From: Fremontodendron californicum
Lineage: Eukaryota > Streptophyta > Magnoliopsida > Malvales > Malvaceae
Assembly: GCA_030761205.1 (NCBI GenBank)
Contig: JAULJL010000027.1
Coordinates: forward strand, 3,601,001-3,665,000
DNA length: 64,000 bases
Reading direction: 5' to 3'
This document shows, piece after piece, positions 10,628 through 22,551 of the stretch; the first letter of the stretch is position 1, and every line of letters begins with the position of its first letter. A program made the translations under genes and the position numbers. The notes beneath the pieces are model-generated. The model ran no database searches, had not been told where the DNA came from, and was given only the letters and a program-made list of their open reading frames with translations.

Positions 10628-11392
10628 CAGTGACGAATCTTGACATTTAATTTTGAGGGGGCCAATTAAAAGATTAAATCTATATATATTTCAGTTGAGG
10701 TATGTCATAAATAGTTAATTCAAATCAATATAATATTGTACTATAACAAAAATTAATAAAAAAAAATATCAAGTTTTTGACTAATCACAAAAATTTTAAC
10801 ATTATTCATGCATATAATAATAAGATTATATAAATATACATTTAAAAAAATAAAATAACAATCTTAACAAAAATCTTGTTATTTTTGCTTTGTAAGTATG
10901 CTGATAATGACAGAAAAAACAAGTGAATTTTAATAAAAATTAAAAAAAAAAAAAATTAGCATAACTACTAACCAACAAAAAGATATTTTTGAGAGTCTTA
11001 CTAGAATCTTAATTTTTAGTAAAAAGAAAAATCTCACTTTACACTATTTTGTTAAAGCTTGTTAAAACTAACATTTAGAAAGTTGATTTAAGTTCACATG
11101 ATTGTGACTTAATATTTATATCAAACCAATTAATTTAAGAGTTTATGAATAATAATTGGTGAGTAAAATAAAAAAGATAAATAACAATGTAATTTTAATT
11201 TTTTAAAATTATAATGTATAAAATTAAGTTATAAACAAAAATAAATAAAATTTTTATTTTGAAATGACCAATTTAATTTTATTTAATATATAAATACATA
11301 TAAATATATATATATATATATATACCAAAAAAAAATTAAAATTTTGGGGGCCAAGGCCCCTTCAAGCTTATATGACGGTCCGTCTCTACATC
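10628..11392. mobile_element. Non-autonomous hAT (Tip100-like) element, degenerate
   Basis: It starts CAGTGACGAATCTTGAC followed by ttttgagggggcc, and ends ttttgggggccaaggcccc ... acggtccgtctcta. These resemble the CAGTGGCGGA ends and G-rich subterminal blocks of hAT-Tip100-type elements. No transposase frame is present. No clean 8-bp TSD was found, so the right end is approximate. It is inserted into the accggtacc repeat. Confidence 0.5.
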
Positions 11393-11667
11393 TATCGATA
11401 CGTTATTGATTAATTTGCTTAAGACAGAAAATGAGGGCTGATTCGTTTCCAAATTGTTGAATTTATAAATTGGGTTTGAAAACCAAATTTCAGAATATCT
11501 TAGACCAAAAATCACTTGACTGAGGCCGAAGGATTAAACCAATTCACCATTAACACTTGTCAGTTGCTGATCTATTCTACATTTTAAATCATGCAAAAGA
11601 AAAAGAAAAAAACTCTAGAACTTTCTTTTTTTCTTCCAAAACCCTAATCATATAAATTATATATTTT

Positions 11668-11893
11668 TATAAAGATTTATATTTGATGTTTATTGACAGT
11701 ACATTTTACGATATCATTTATTAAAAATTAAGTTGTAGGATTAGAGGTTAGGGATTAATGGTTAGAGTTAAGGGTTAGGAGTTAATTTTGTAATGAGATA
11801 TTATTTTAATTTTTTAATAAGATATTATTTGTAAGATTTACTATCAATGTATATACTTATACATTAATAATGCATCAAATATAAATCTTTTTA
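11668..11893. mobile_element. MITE with 18-bp perfect TIR
   Basis: AAAGATTTATATTTGATG at 11671-11688 is matched in perfect inverted orientation at 11873-11890. The interior has short repeated ggttagggattaa and gagttaagggttagg runs. Diverged related sequence occurs near 12880-12960 (tgatgcattatcaatgtata). No coding content and no clear TSD. Confidence 0.6.
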
Positions 11894-12055
11894 TAAATAA
11901 TAAAAAATCAGATTCTTGAAAATTTTTAAACTTGCAAACTCTTGGGTTCTAGCATTTTCCACAGAAAAACAGCGTCGCTTAATCGTTTATCTTATTCTCT
12001 CCAATGAAAACTAAAAAGCCAAAAGAAGAGAGTAAAAAGTAGTGAGTTCAGGAAA

Positions 12056-12397
12056 ATGGCAGAGGAATTGGCACTGGATTTGGAGGAGCTAAGGTAACTT
12101 CAAAGTGTTACATGTCATTTACTTAAGTTTAATTAATACTGCTTAATATTGTTTAATAGTCTGTTAAGATTGTTAATTGTCAGTACAGGTGGAAGTTGAT
12201 AGTACAACTGTTAATTATAGTAAACTCTGTACGTGGAATGAAGGATCCACTATAAACGTCAAGCATACAAGGAATGAAACATACAATTTGCCATACAATC
12301 ATTACAAATTCTCGCTCTATTCTTTCTCAGGATCTTCCATTCACGCAACAACCATACTAAAAAGCATCGCAAAGAGGCCACGTATTCTATCTCTTTG
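12056..12397 (+). pseudogene. Fragment of a calcyclin-binding protein (CacyBP/SIP)-like gene
   Basis: 12056-12094 encodes MAEELALDLEELR followed by an in-frame TAA, then cttcaaag. At 12363-12397 the reading resumes as SIAKRPRILSL. From memory of the family, plant CacyBP/SIP homologues start with nearly the same string (EELR-QLQ-SIAKRPR), so about 260 bp separate two halves that should be contiguous. Nothing homologous follows, so the CS and SGS domains are absent. It looks like a captured, broken 5' end. An in-frame splice (AG|GTAACT to AAAG|C) that would skip the missing residues is possible but seems unlikely to matter without the rest of the gene. Confidence 0.45.
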
Positions 12398-12787
12398 TTT
12401 TTTTTTTTTTTTAGATTCGCAACTTTTAAAAGGTTTCTTATTTTCCTCTCATAATTTTTTTTGTGTGGATATTGAAATGAAATGGGGTGTCGTTATTTTG
12501 GTTCTAGTTTTCTTGTTGAAGCTAGTTTAGATATTCTGTTTCCCTGCCATGTTTAGAAGTTCGAACTTCAGTTTTTTAGTGGGCTCTTTCCTGGGAGTGC
12601 TTTTCCAATGTAAAAGCTTTCATATATTTTTTTTAGTTCTAACTTTGAAATTCAATGGAATGGCTGAAAACTGAAAATCATTTTCACAAATTAATTTTTA
12701 TCCGTTTAAGACATCATTTTGATATTATTATATATAATAATCGTGTGTTTTTAGAGTATTTGTTAACAAAATCTAAAGAAAACAAAA

Positions 12788-12880
12788 CTCAAGATTATGT
12801 CTTGGGCCAGGAATTTAACTTCTCATACCGGCTAGATCCATGGAAATAACGATCCAATTTTTGCCCCATATATAAATGGG
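12788..12880 (-). repeat. Short segment inverted relative to 20285-20372
   Basis: Read on the - strand, this piece (tatggggcaaaaattgg ... ttaaattcctggcccaagac) matches 20285-20372 on the + strand at most positions. In duplicon 2 that sequence is the 5' flank of the coiled-coil gene. In duplicon 1 it survives in opposite orientation next to the junction, so an inversion or inverted re-insertion accompanied loss of the gene's 5' part. Confidence 0.75.
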
Positions 12881-12997
12881 TTTGTATTTGATGCATTATC
12901 AATGTATATATTTATACACTAATAGTGAACCATACTATGATACCTCATTAAAAAAACAAAAAAATTAGCTCTAACCAACTTATCTTTTTATCTATTT

Positions 12998-13712
12998 TTG
13001 ATAGTTTTAAATATAAAAAAATAAAATGCATATATTTTTATTTAAAAAATGAATTTGAATTTCTATCATATTTTATCAAAACGAATTGTAAATGGTTTTT
13101 TTATGCATTATAACATTTTTTGTATTTGTTTTGTACAAAGTATATTGCAGTTTAAAAATAGAGAAAGAGAACGTAAATGTTGAGATACAAATCTTAAACC
13201 AGTTGAATATCACTTATTAAATGTAATTGCATGAATCAACTAAGTTAAACTTTGACTTCACTTTTTTTTGTATTTTAAATTATATTTTATCAACTAATGA
13301 CACTAATTTAATTACATTATTATAATTAACATTATAGCAACATGGCACATTTAGAACAAAAAAAAGCAATAAAATGAAGAGATGGCCTCACTTGTGAGGG
13401 TTTGATAGGCTTATGATTAATTTAATGCACGTTGCAGGCATGGATAGTATTTTATTTTTCTTTTTCACGACAGCTGGCTAAAAGCAGAAGAAAATATGTT
13501 CTATCAGGATATATTATAACAACTATTCTTAAGTATTTTTTTATAATACCCAATTCCCAAAGATGAATCAATCACGTGAAGAGATGTAGAAAATGATTAA
13601 ATTATTGTGGGTTGATCTACTCTAAGTGTTAGTCAGTGAGGGAATTCAATTAGTATTAGTATTTCATACCAGTAAGTATTATAGAAGTGGAGGAACAAAG
13701 GTAGCAAGAAAT
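12998..13712. repeat. Left part of duplicon 2 and upstream region of OSC copy 2
   Basis: 12998-13325 matches 1-348, and 13334-13712 matches 2500-3450 once the 557-bp MITE of copy 1 is removed. Neither the 2.15-kb block nor that MITE is present here, so this looks closer to the ancestral upstream region. A SINE-like stretch lies at about 13155-13255. Promoter elements were not identified with confidence. Confidence 0.75.
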
Positions 13713-16700
13713 ATGTGGAAGCTGGAGATAGCGGAAGGCAATGGTCCATGGCTCTTTAGCACAAACAAATTTGTTGGCAGACAAATTTGGAGATTCGACC
13801 CTGCTTCCGGAACATCGGAGGAACGAGCAGAAATTCAACACTTTCAACAAAATTTCTCCTTACATCGACATCATGTTAAACCAAGTAGCGACATGCTTAA
13901 GAATTTCCAGGTACTGTATAAGTTTGTACTACTTATCTTTCAGTTAGTCTATTTAAGTTGGTAATTTCTTACATCAACTTGACTACTGTTTCTCACTACT
14001 ACTCTTAATTATACTGTTTGTTCGAAGTACAGCTCATTAAAGAAAATCATGATGTAGATCTAAGCATGGAACCAGTGAGATTGGAAGACAATGAGGAAGT
14101 AACTAGTGAAAAAGTCGGAATTGCTTTGAGGAAAGCTGTTCGATTCATTTCAGCTACCCAAGCTTGCGATGGACATTGGCCTTCGGAAAATTCAGGCCCA
14201 TTGTTCTGCTTACCTCCTCTGGTATGCTTTTTAAGTTTTAAATTCTCAATTGCTTCCCTAAAGTTCCCTTGAAAAAGTGGCCAAAATTTGGGTTCTGTCT
14301 CATCTATAGTTTGTGGCTTTACAACTTTCAGGTTATGGTTTTATACCTTACCAGAACAATTGAGACCGTTCTATCTTCAGAACACAAAAGGGAAATTCTT
14401 CGTTACATTTACAATCATCAAGTACTAAATTCTGAACTCTTTGAACATTTCAGTGGATGAAAGTTGTCATTTGTTTGAGATACTTAATAGCACTATACGT
14501 TTCTTTGTCCCCTGGCCAGAACAGAGATGGAGGATGGGGTTTCCATATACAAGGACATAGCAGCATGATGAACACGACAATGAATTACATCGCTCTTCGT
14601 TTGCTTGGAGAAGGAACTGAAGGTGGCAAAGATGGAGCTGTCCAGAAGGCTAGAAATTGGATACTCGATCATGGGGGTGCAACAATGATACCCTCCTGGG
14701 GAAAAGCTTATCTTTCGGTATGAAATTTGTTAGTGTCCATCTGTTTTCCTGGTAAAAGAAATATATATATATATATATTTATATATATTGATCTATTGAA
14801 AAATTTAATGTAATAAAGGTACTAGGATTATATGAATGGTCAGGGTGCAATCCAATGCCCCCAGAATTATGGCTTCTCCCTTCATATTTTCCTTTCGGTC
14901 CAGGTAAATGTAAAATTTCTTTTATAGTAAAACGAAAAACCTAACCTTTTTTCTTCTGTTAGCTGACACTGTTTATATATCTTCCCATATGCACCCAGCG
15001 AGGCTATGGTCTTTCATGCGCAACTTTTTTGCGCCTTTATCTTACTTGTATGGAAAGAAATTCGTCGGTCCAATCAGTGAGCTAATTGTATCATTGAGGG
15101 ATGAAATTTACACCCAACCATACGAGAAGATAGATTGGAATAAAGCTCGCCATTCGTGTTCAAAGGTTAATCATATCTGTACTCATGCTCGTTGATGTTG
15201 TTAATTTTATACTGACAATGGCAAGAATTCTGCATTTCAGATTTGAAGAACTGGGATAGACCGGTGATGAAGATTTCTTTTGAATTTTCCAAAGCCCGAC
15301 AACCTTATTTTATTAGTATTTGTTTTCCAATTATGCAGGAAGATATGTATTTGCCATATCCCATGGTGCAAATTCTGCTTTGGGACAGTCTTTATTACAT
15401 TGCCGAGCCGCTTTTAAATTGCTGGCCCTTCTCCAAGTTAAGAAAGAAAGCTCTACAGATAGCAATGAAGTTCGTCCATTACGAGGATGAAAATACTCGA
15501 TACTTAACTCAAGGAAACACACAAAAGGTGTCGTCCATAATAATATTGATGAATGCTGCAGAGCACGGAATCATCATCATTTTTATCTATTTTTTCTAAG
15601 TTGCATAGTCAATGTTGACACTGGACGTACGCCCAACTGGTTCCGAAATTCTGATTTGCAAATTGCTACAAATGTAGGTTTTGAATATGATGGCCTGTTG
15701 GGCGGAGGATCCAACTTCAGAATCAGTACAATTTCACCTGGCCAGAGTTCCAGATTTCTTATGGTTAGCTGAAGATGGAATGAAAATGCAGGTTTGGTAA
15801 TAAATTGATCTATGTTGCTCCGACTCTTCATTTTTCTTGAAGTATCCGTGTTCGATACCCGTGTCCGATGCATATCCGAACATGGGTACGAGGATATGAT
15901 CCTTCAAGGATCCTCCAAATACATGTAAATTTTGGGGAAAAATGAACATAACCATGTTGGACACATAACCGAATAACATTGAAATTGATAATAATCCACC
16001 TTACCACTGCACTGCACATGTCCAACTTTACCATGCTTCTTGCATTTCATTTCTAGTTGTAGCTGATTAAATTTGCTAATTCCTTGCATTCCAAGTTAAA
16101 CGGTGGTAGCCAGTTGTGGGATGCCGTTTTAGCTACTCAAGCAATTATCTCAAGTAATCTAACCGATGAATACGGCTCTACTCTCAGAAAAGCGCATGAG
16201 TTCATAAAAAAGTCACAGGTTTCTTCCTATTCGATCCCCCCACATTTTATTTCTTAATAAACTAACCTGTATTAATTTTTATTTCTTGCATCAAAAAGCT
16301 TCAAGAAAATCCATCAGGAGACTTCCAAAGTATGCATCGTCACCTGTGTAAAGGAGCTTGGACTTTCTCCGTTCTAGATGATGGATGGCAAGCCTCAGAT
16401 TGCATAGCTGAAGCTCTGAAGGTGATTTAGCTCCTTTGATTCTATTTAGTATTTTGTCTCTTAAGTAGAAAGAAATTAGCAATAGTAAATTTGCTAATAT
16501 GTGTTCCCAAAAAAAAAACACATGTTTTTACATGTGTTTTTTTTTTGGTATAAAGGAGACTAATCTGCGAATAGGATAAGGGATTGTAGATGCTGAGATT
16601 CAAACCCTAGATTTACTGGATGCCACTTCTTAAAGGCGGCTGCTTGAACCAACTGAACTAAGCCTTAGGTTCTTCATGTGTATATAACCTTTCCTGTTTG

Positions 16701-18672
16701 CTAATGGACAGCTGTTAATTACTCTTTTCTTTGCAGACAATACTCTTACTCTCACAGATGCCACCAGAAGTTGTAGGTGAAACAATTGAAGTGGAGCGAT
16801 TATATGAGGCTGTAAATGTACTCTTGTCATTACAGGTATTAAAAACATTTTTATCTTTGGCTTGTTAAAAAAATTACCGTCTTTCTGCATATTCATGTAC
16901 CTTTGGCTTTGATTTTTTCTTTTTTCATCAGAGCAAAAATGGTGGTTTTACTGTTTGGGAGCCAGTAAGAGGACAACAATGGATGCAGGTAAAAGTTATT
17001 AAAATGTACATGTGTTTTCCAGTTCATGCTCAAATGTTCTAAGTTTTGCCAAGCGAACCATACTCTGCTGCAATGCTGCTGCTTAATTCTATTATTCTAA
17101 TGCAGCAGCAAATTTTTTTGTTTAAATTGTGGGATTCTTTTCTTTTTTCAGAAGATAAATCCAACAGAACTTTTTGCTGCTGCAGCAATCGAGCTTGAGT
17201 ACGTTCCTATCATCAGTAATTGCATTATGTTATCACTAAGCATCATAGTAGAAATTTTCTATAACCTTAGCCATTTGTTGGTCTTAGGTATGTTGAATGC
17301 ACTTCATCTGCCATCCAAGCTCTTGTGTTGTTTTCCCAGTTATATCCTGGATACCAAAAGAAAGAAATAGAAACTGCTGTGGCTAATGCAGTACAATTTA
17401 TTGAAGCTTCACAAATGGCAGATGGTTCTTGGTGATTTTCAGTTCCTTTCTTGTAGTTGATTTGAGCAAAATCATGAATGGATAATGGGAATGGAAAGTT
17501 ACAATAGATGTTTAAGCTAAGATTATCACTTTTGTATATGCAGGTATGGCAACTGGGGAATTTGCTATACATATGGCACATGTTTTGCTTTAGCAGGGCT
17601 AGCTGCTGTCGGTAAGACTTGTCGCAACAGCCAAATTGTCCGTAAAGCTTGTCAATTTTTGCTCTCAAAACAGCAAGAGTCTGGTGGATGGGGAGAAAGC
17701 TATTTATCATGCCCTAATTTGGTAACTCTCACCTCATTCCTAGGTTGCATACTCAATCAATCTCTGAGCTAGCTAGGGAGCATGAATTATGTGAAGCCAA
17801 GCAAAAACATATATTTGCTGTAATTGTTGCCTTGTTGGACATATATAGTTAGCTGTTTTCCAAAAGAAACCATGGTGTTTCACAAAGAAATTGATCACCC
17901 TCTCTTCTGAAACTCAGTAGAGGAGAGTATATAATATTTCTAATATTTTCCCACACTATGAACAGGAATATAGACATCTAGATGAAGGAAACTGCTCACA
18001 TCTAGTGCAAACTTCATGGGCAATGATGGGTCTGACTCATGCTGGACAGGTTGGATTATAGAAAATAAATTATGCTGATATTTGTGGTGAAAAACATGAT
18101 ATCAACCCTTAACTTCACAAATTTAACACAAACCTCAATTCCTGCTCTTTATGTTTCTTGCTAACTAGGCTGAGTTGGATCCGCAACCTTTACACAAAGC
18201 AGCAAGACTATTGATCAACTCACAGATGGAAAGTGGTGAATTTCCTCAACAGGTATGTAAGACTTAAATCAGATCCTTCTAGCATAACAATACATATTCG
18301 GACATGGATATGAGGGTATGGTCCTTCAAATATATGAAAAAACTTAGAAAAACTTGAGCATATCCGTGTAGGACACATACCCGTATCCGACACTCTCTTC
18401 CGAATCCGGGTAACATAGTTGCTGATAATATATAGCATCCTTTTTTTTTATTTATTTACAACTTTTTATTGTTTTCATAGATTGCTTAAATGACCAATAT
18501 CTAAATGGAACTCCCATTAATAGTGTTTTTCTCTAAACTACAATATTGGTTTTCACAGGAACTTGCTGGGGTCTGCTTGAGGACTTGTATGATACATTAT
18601 GCTGCATATAGAAATATTTTCCCATTATGGGCTCTGGGAGAATATCGTAAACATGTGCTCTCACCTTCATAA
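13713..18672 (+). CDS. Oxidosqualene cyclase (triterpene synthase), tandem copy 2, 18 exons
   Basis: Paralogue of the gene at 3451 with the same exon plan: 13713-13910, 14033-14221, 14332-14421, 14520-14717, 14819-14903, 14999-15165, 15339-15527, 15678-15791, 16096-16218, 16299-16421, 16737-16835, 16932-16988, 17152-17198, 17288-17431, 17544-17721, 17966-18049, 18169-18252, 18559-18672. They total 2283 nt and give 760 aa with no internal stop. Exons 7 and 8 are each 6 nt shorter than in copy 1. The catalytic motif reads DCIAE (exon 10), keeping the Asp and Cys of the DCTAE consensus, while copy 1 reads DGIAE. LWSFMR again replaces MWCYCR. Other differences include RHLCKGAW for RHLSKGAW and AIELEYVEC for AIEREYVEC. 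Most likely a functional cyclase of a divergent clade; product unknown. Confidence 0.94.
15810..15980. mobile_element. CTATGTTGCTC-family MITE in intron 8 of OSC copy 2
   Basis: Equivalent of 5811-6008, starting ctatgttgctccgactc and ending near ccgaataacat. It is shorter in its right half than the copy-1 version. It was present before the duplication. Confidence 0.65.
16556..16678 (-). mobile_element. SINE-like repeat in intron 10 of OSC copy 2
   Basis: Equivalent of 6603-6718. Read on the - strand it shows ggcttagttcagttggttc (A-box-like) and gggtttgaatctcag (B-box-like), a better match to a tRNA-derived head than the copy-1 version. Shared by both duplicons. Confidence 0.55.
18291..18419. 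repeat. CTATGTTGCTC-family MITE remnant in intron 17 of OSC copy 2
   Basis: Equivalent of 8470-8604, with motifs cggacatggatatgagg, tatccgtgtaggacacatac and ccgaatccgggtaacatag. Present before the duplication. Confidence 0.6.
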
Positions 18673-19216
18673 GCTTTTTAGGCTCCCTTAGGATCTGGGA
18701 ATTCTCAGTACTATTGATTGTTCCTTAAATTAGTACTCTTTCCTAATCAATTCGAAAAATTTCATCCCGTTTTGTGTTTTATATATGTTTTCTCCAATAA
18801 ACTTGTAAATCTTATGGTTATCACAGTACCTCAGCCTTATAATCAAAAGGGGTATAAAAAAGAAACCCCAAAATTTATGTTCAAACAATCAAACTAGCAG
18901 ACACGTAAACCCAGTGAGCAAATTCTGAAAAAAGAAATATCATATTCAAGCTGTAAAAACCCGCAAAGAAATGAAAATTTATGCATGGTTTAATTGACTA
19001 TTATTCAGCTTTTACTCCTGATGACTCCCTCTTTAATATGGGTTATAAACTCACAACATAGATTGAAGTTCCAAATTATTGTTCATTTCTACCAAAACAA
19101 CAATGAACTCAAACCTATTACAAGAGAAACTCCAAAACTCACCTGGAATTATGGCAACAATTTGACTTGACAACATTGCTTGAATTCATGAACCTGCTAT
19201 CTTGTTTGATATCTTG
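18673..19216. other. Convergent 3' flanks of OSC copy 2 and the coiled-coil gene
   Basis: Non-coding sequence nearly identical to 8857-9399. The two genes converge here, so it probably carries both 3' UTRs. No other gene is seen. Confidence 0.6.
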
Positions 19217-20237
19217 CTACCAGACAACTTTGCTTTGTCCAAACTGAAATGGTTTCCATCTCTCTTGATTTTGTGCAACCAACATATTCTCAATCTGCTT
19301 TTTCAACTCTGCTCTTCTTTGGTGATTTGAAGCTAAAGTTTTAGTTAAACTCTCTTTCATAGCCAACAGTTCAGCCCTTTTCATCTCTGCCTCAGCTATC
19401 TCAGAATTATTCATATTCCCATTGTTGCCTTGAAGTTCCACAAAAGTTGACTTCAACTGCAAGAAAGATCAGTCAAAATTGACGAATTCTAAGAAACCAA
19501 GTTAGGAAATTGAATAGATGCAATTGCTCTATTTAATCACTTAAAAATGAGATTGTATCTTCAATGAACTCCTTAATAGTTCAAAATTCAAATTTAGGAT
19601 TCTTAATTTGAAAGTCTCAAATTCGAACTTTTCAATTTACCTTATTTACACAGTTCCTCAATTCTTGCACTCGAGTTCGAGATTCTGTCAAAAACCTCTC
19701 CACATTTTCTCTAAACTCATTGATTTCTGAACTTTTCGATTCGTAAAACTTATCTTTCTCCTTCTCCACCTCTTCAAGCTCCTCAATCTCACTTTTCAAA
19801 GCCCTAAGATTCAACGCAATGTCTCTCAGTTCAAAATTTAAACGCTAAATCTACATTACCAAATGCAAATTAAAATTTTACTTCAATTGTCGAGAACTAG
19901 AATTATATTTGGCGTCGAGATTTTCGATTTCAGATTTGAGAGCAGAGATTTTAAAGTTTTGCGATGCAATCTTTTGATCAAGAAACAAGCATCTTTGTTC
20001 CATGGAATGAATATGAGCCAACTTCGATTCCAAAATCTGAGATTTATTTGCTTGAAGCTCTTTCTCCGCCTGTGAATGAACATGAGAAGACACAAAATTA
20101 CGACTTTCTAGCTTTTACTTTCTCGGGAACCAAACAGAAAAGTGAAATTCAGATTTGACCTCGAGGAGAATTAGACGTTGGTTTCTAGAATGTTCCATGT
20201 GTTCAAGTCTTTCTCGAAACGCAGAGGAAAGCGCCAT
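19217..20237 (-). CDS. Small coiled-coil protein of unknown function, 4 exons, 222 aa
   Basis: Exons on the - strand: 20237-20160, 20069-19882, 19803-19641, 19456-19217. All introns are GT-AG and the frame is open (669 nt). The start is the ATG of MALSSAFRERLEHMEHSRNQ, the first in a strong frame. The protein is almost entirely charged heptad-like helix: residues about 27-90 (AEKELQANKSQILESKLAHI...), about 90-143 (ALKSEIEELEEVEKEKDKFY...) and about 144-215 (MKRAELLAMKESLTKTLASN...). It ends WKPFQFGQSKVVW. No signal peptide, membrane segment or catalytic motif is seen. Such a layout could be a structural or kinetochore/cytoskeleton-type coiled coil, but I cannot assign a family. A truncated copy sits at 9400-9765. 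Confidence 0.8.
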
Positions 20238-20518
20238 CGCCGATCGGAAAGTTCTATCTTCTAAACTGCGGAGTTTGAATTTGTTAATTTATATATGGGG
20301 CAAAATTTGGGTCGCCATATCCATGGATCCGGCCCGGTTTGAGAAGTTAAATTCCTGGCCCAAGACATAAGCTTGAGCCTTTTTTTTCTTTTTCAAAATT
20401 AGCCTTCTGTATTTTTAAACAAAGAAAAAAATTTATACATAATTGCATTTATGCTTCTTTTTTTTTAATAGTTAATGTGGAAAAGAAATAATTTGAGTTT
20501 AAAATCTATTTTTCAATA

Positions 20519-20550
<32 letters not shown>

Positions 20551-20639
20551 TGATAATGCATATATAATAGATGACCTTTTGCATTTTTCGTCATCAATAA
20601 AATTCCTCTTGTTAAAATATATATATATATATATATTTA

Positions 20640-21255
20640 CAACAATGTGATCGATATCATACCGATATCGACCTTACCGGTCGATACGTACCGCTTTTAA
20701 AGTAAACCTAAACAGTACCAGTCTCGTACCGTTTCGATTTTTTACCAGTTAGTACCGATAGTATTGGTCCGTACCAGTTGGTACAAGATTTTGATTTTTA
20801 AATTTTTTTTTTTATAAAAAAAAATCACTTATTTGATTTTTTAAACCAATTTCAATATTTTTTGTGCCATAATCATTTTTATTTTTTTTCATAATTACAT
20901 TTAAAAATAAAACATGATCATTAAATTAAGCTATTGAACATAATTAATCATAATTTACTTTTTTTTTAATATTTATTTTACTTATTTGATGTTTAAATAT
21001 TTTAGATATTAAATATTTAAAATTTATATTTGCATAAATATATATATATATATATATGCATGTAATGGATATATATTTGCATATGTATATAATATATATT
21101 TTATTAAAAAACTTGAAAATAGGCTATATATATGAAAAAATATTTGAAAATTATCGGTAAACTCAAAACAGTAGACCGAAACACACCGGTACTGATACGT
21201 ACCAATATCAGAACAAAAACGGTACGCCCACCGGTACGGTACTGACTACCTTGAT
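20640..21255. repeat. accggtacc-rich repeat, copy B (related to 10050-10627)
   Basis: Same arrangement as copy A: ends rich in accggtacc/cgatatcgg-type motifs (ttaccggtcgatacgtaccg, acaccggtactgatacgtac) around an AT-rich core with matching blocks. Unlike copy A it is not interrupted by the hAT-like insertion. Non-coding. Confidence 0.6.
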
Positions 21256-22551
21256 ATACACACTAAACTTAAAAATTATGAACAAGTTTTAAGTATGTGG
21301 ATTAAATTTGATAATTTGTTTATGTGTGTCGTGTCTCATTTTTTTTTTCCATATCAATCAAGTAAACATAAACACAATACAAATTATTAAGTATGTCAAA
21401 ATCTTAAACAATAATATGATACGTGTATTAAACGAATCGTGTTAATTGTGTTTAAATGTATCATATCGTATTTATTAAACATATTGTATTTTCTCATCAT
21501 ATATAAAATTAACAAATCTAATATGATAGTAGATTAATAACGATAATTAGTATACTTTTTAATTTGAAAAACAAAAAGACTCGAATTCTAAGAATATATA
21601 TTATACATCAATTATTGAGTAAAATGTTGGAGTACAATAATTAGTGTATTTAATAATAGTATGAACATGAAGCAGAAAAGGAGAGGAGAGGATGTCTCCC
21701 CTAAAAATGAGATGAGACGATTGGAATTGAGACAAATAAATAGACAAAGAATCCAACCTAGTAGGTAGTGTCCCATTAGGTCCAACTGTCCAAACCTACC
21801 ATAACTGTAGAAATTAAAAAGGAACTTCCATAGCTCCAATCCATGTAGAAAGGAGGGGATCTTACTTTTATATGAGCATCTTCCTCAAATTATGCCAAAA
21901 CCTAAAGTTAATCAATAAGAAAGGAGTTAATTTTAATTATCAAAAAAAAAAAAAAGGAGTTAATTTTTTTTTATTTTTTTTAACATACTCTTTGACTGAT
22001 TTTAGAAATGAAAGAGTGGATGAAACCCAACCTTTGCCATTGTTTATAAAACCTTTACTTTACCATTTCATTATTAGAAATTTAGTACTATAAAGAAAGA
22101 GGCATATGGAAGTCCACCTCAAGCAAAGCAAGGTCCCTAGAATTGGAAGGGTGGTTGATGATGTGGTTATAGGTCAGAAAGGTAAGAAAAAAGATCTTCA
22201 TAAATAAGGAAAGAGTACTTTGAGCAGACCAAATTAAATCAACCATTTTTTTTTTCTTCTTTTGTAATAAAGAAACTTTTATTGTCAATATAGGTTGATT
22301 CAATTGGTTGAATTCGTTCTTCTCGTTATAAAATATTTGGTTTGAATCTCGTAAGTGGCCTTTCATCGATACTAATCTCAAATGCGGTTAATAAAACTTT
22401 TTAAAACACATCTTACCCTGATTTATTAAGAACTATTCTTACTACCTATAATTTTCAATATTTCAATGGAAAATAGAGAAATGAAGAATATAACTTTTCC
22501 AAGGCATGATCTTGGAAAAATTCTAAGAAAAGCTCTTTAAAATGAGTTTCT

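Larger units (their letters stand above)
9766..12997. other. Rearranged duplicon junction, no intact gene
   Basis: About 3.2 kb between the end of duplicon-1 homology and the start of duplicon 2. It is AT-rich and a mosaic: an accggtacc-type repeat (about 10050-10627), a hAT-like element (about 10628-11392), a MITE (about 11668-11893), a CacyBP/SIP-like gene fragment (12056-12397) and an inverted short segment (about 12788-12880). The remaining sequence shows no coding signal. Confidence 0.6.

Noticed and set aside
11735..11790. Telomere-like ttaggg words
   Set aside because: They are short, irregular and lie inside a MITE; the plant telomere repeat is tttagggtttaggg-type and is not present as an array.
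3451..18672. Possibility that the OSC genes are pseudogenes
   Set aside because: The exon sums are divisible by three, every junction is GT-AG and in phase, and no internal stop is present in either copy. Only the motif changes remain as a doubt for activity.
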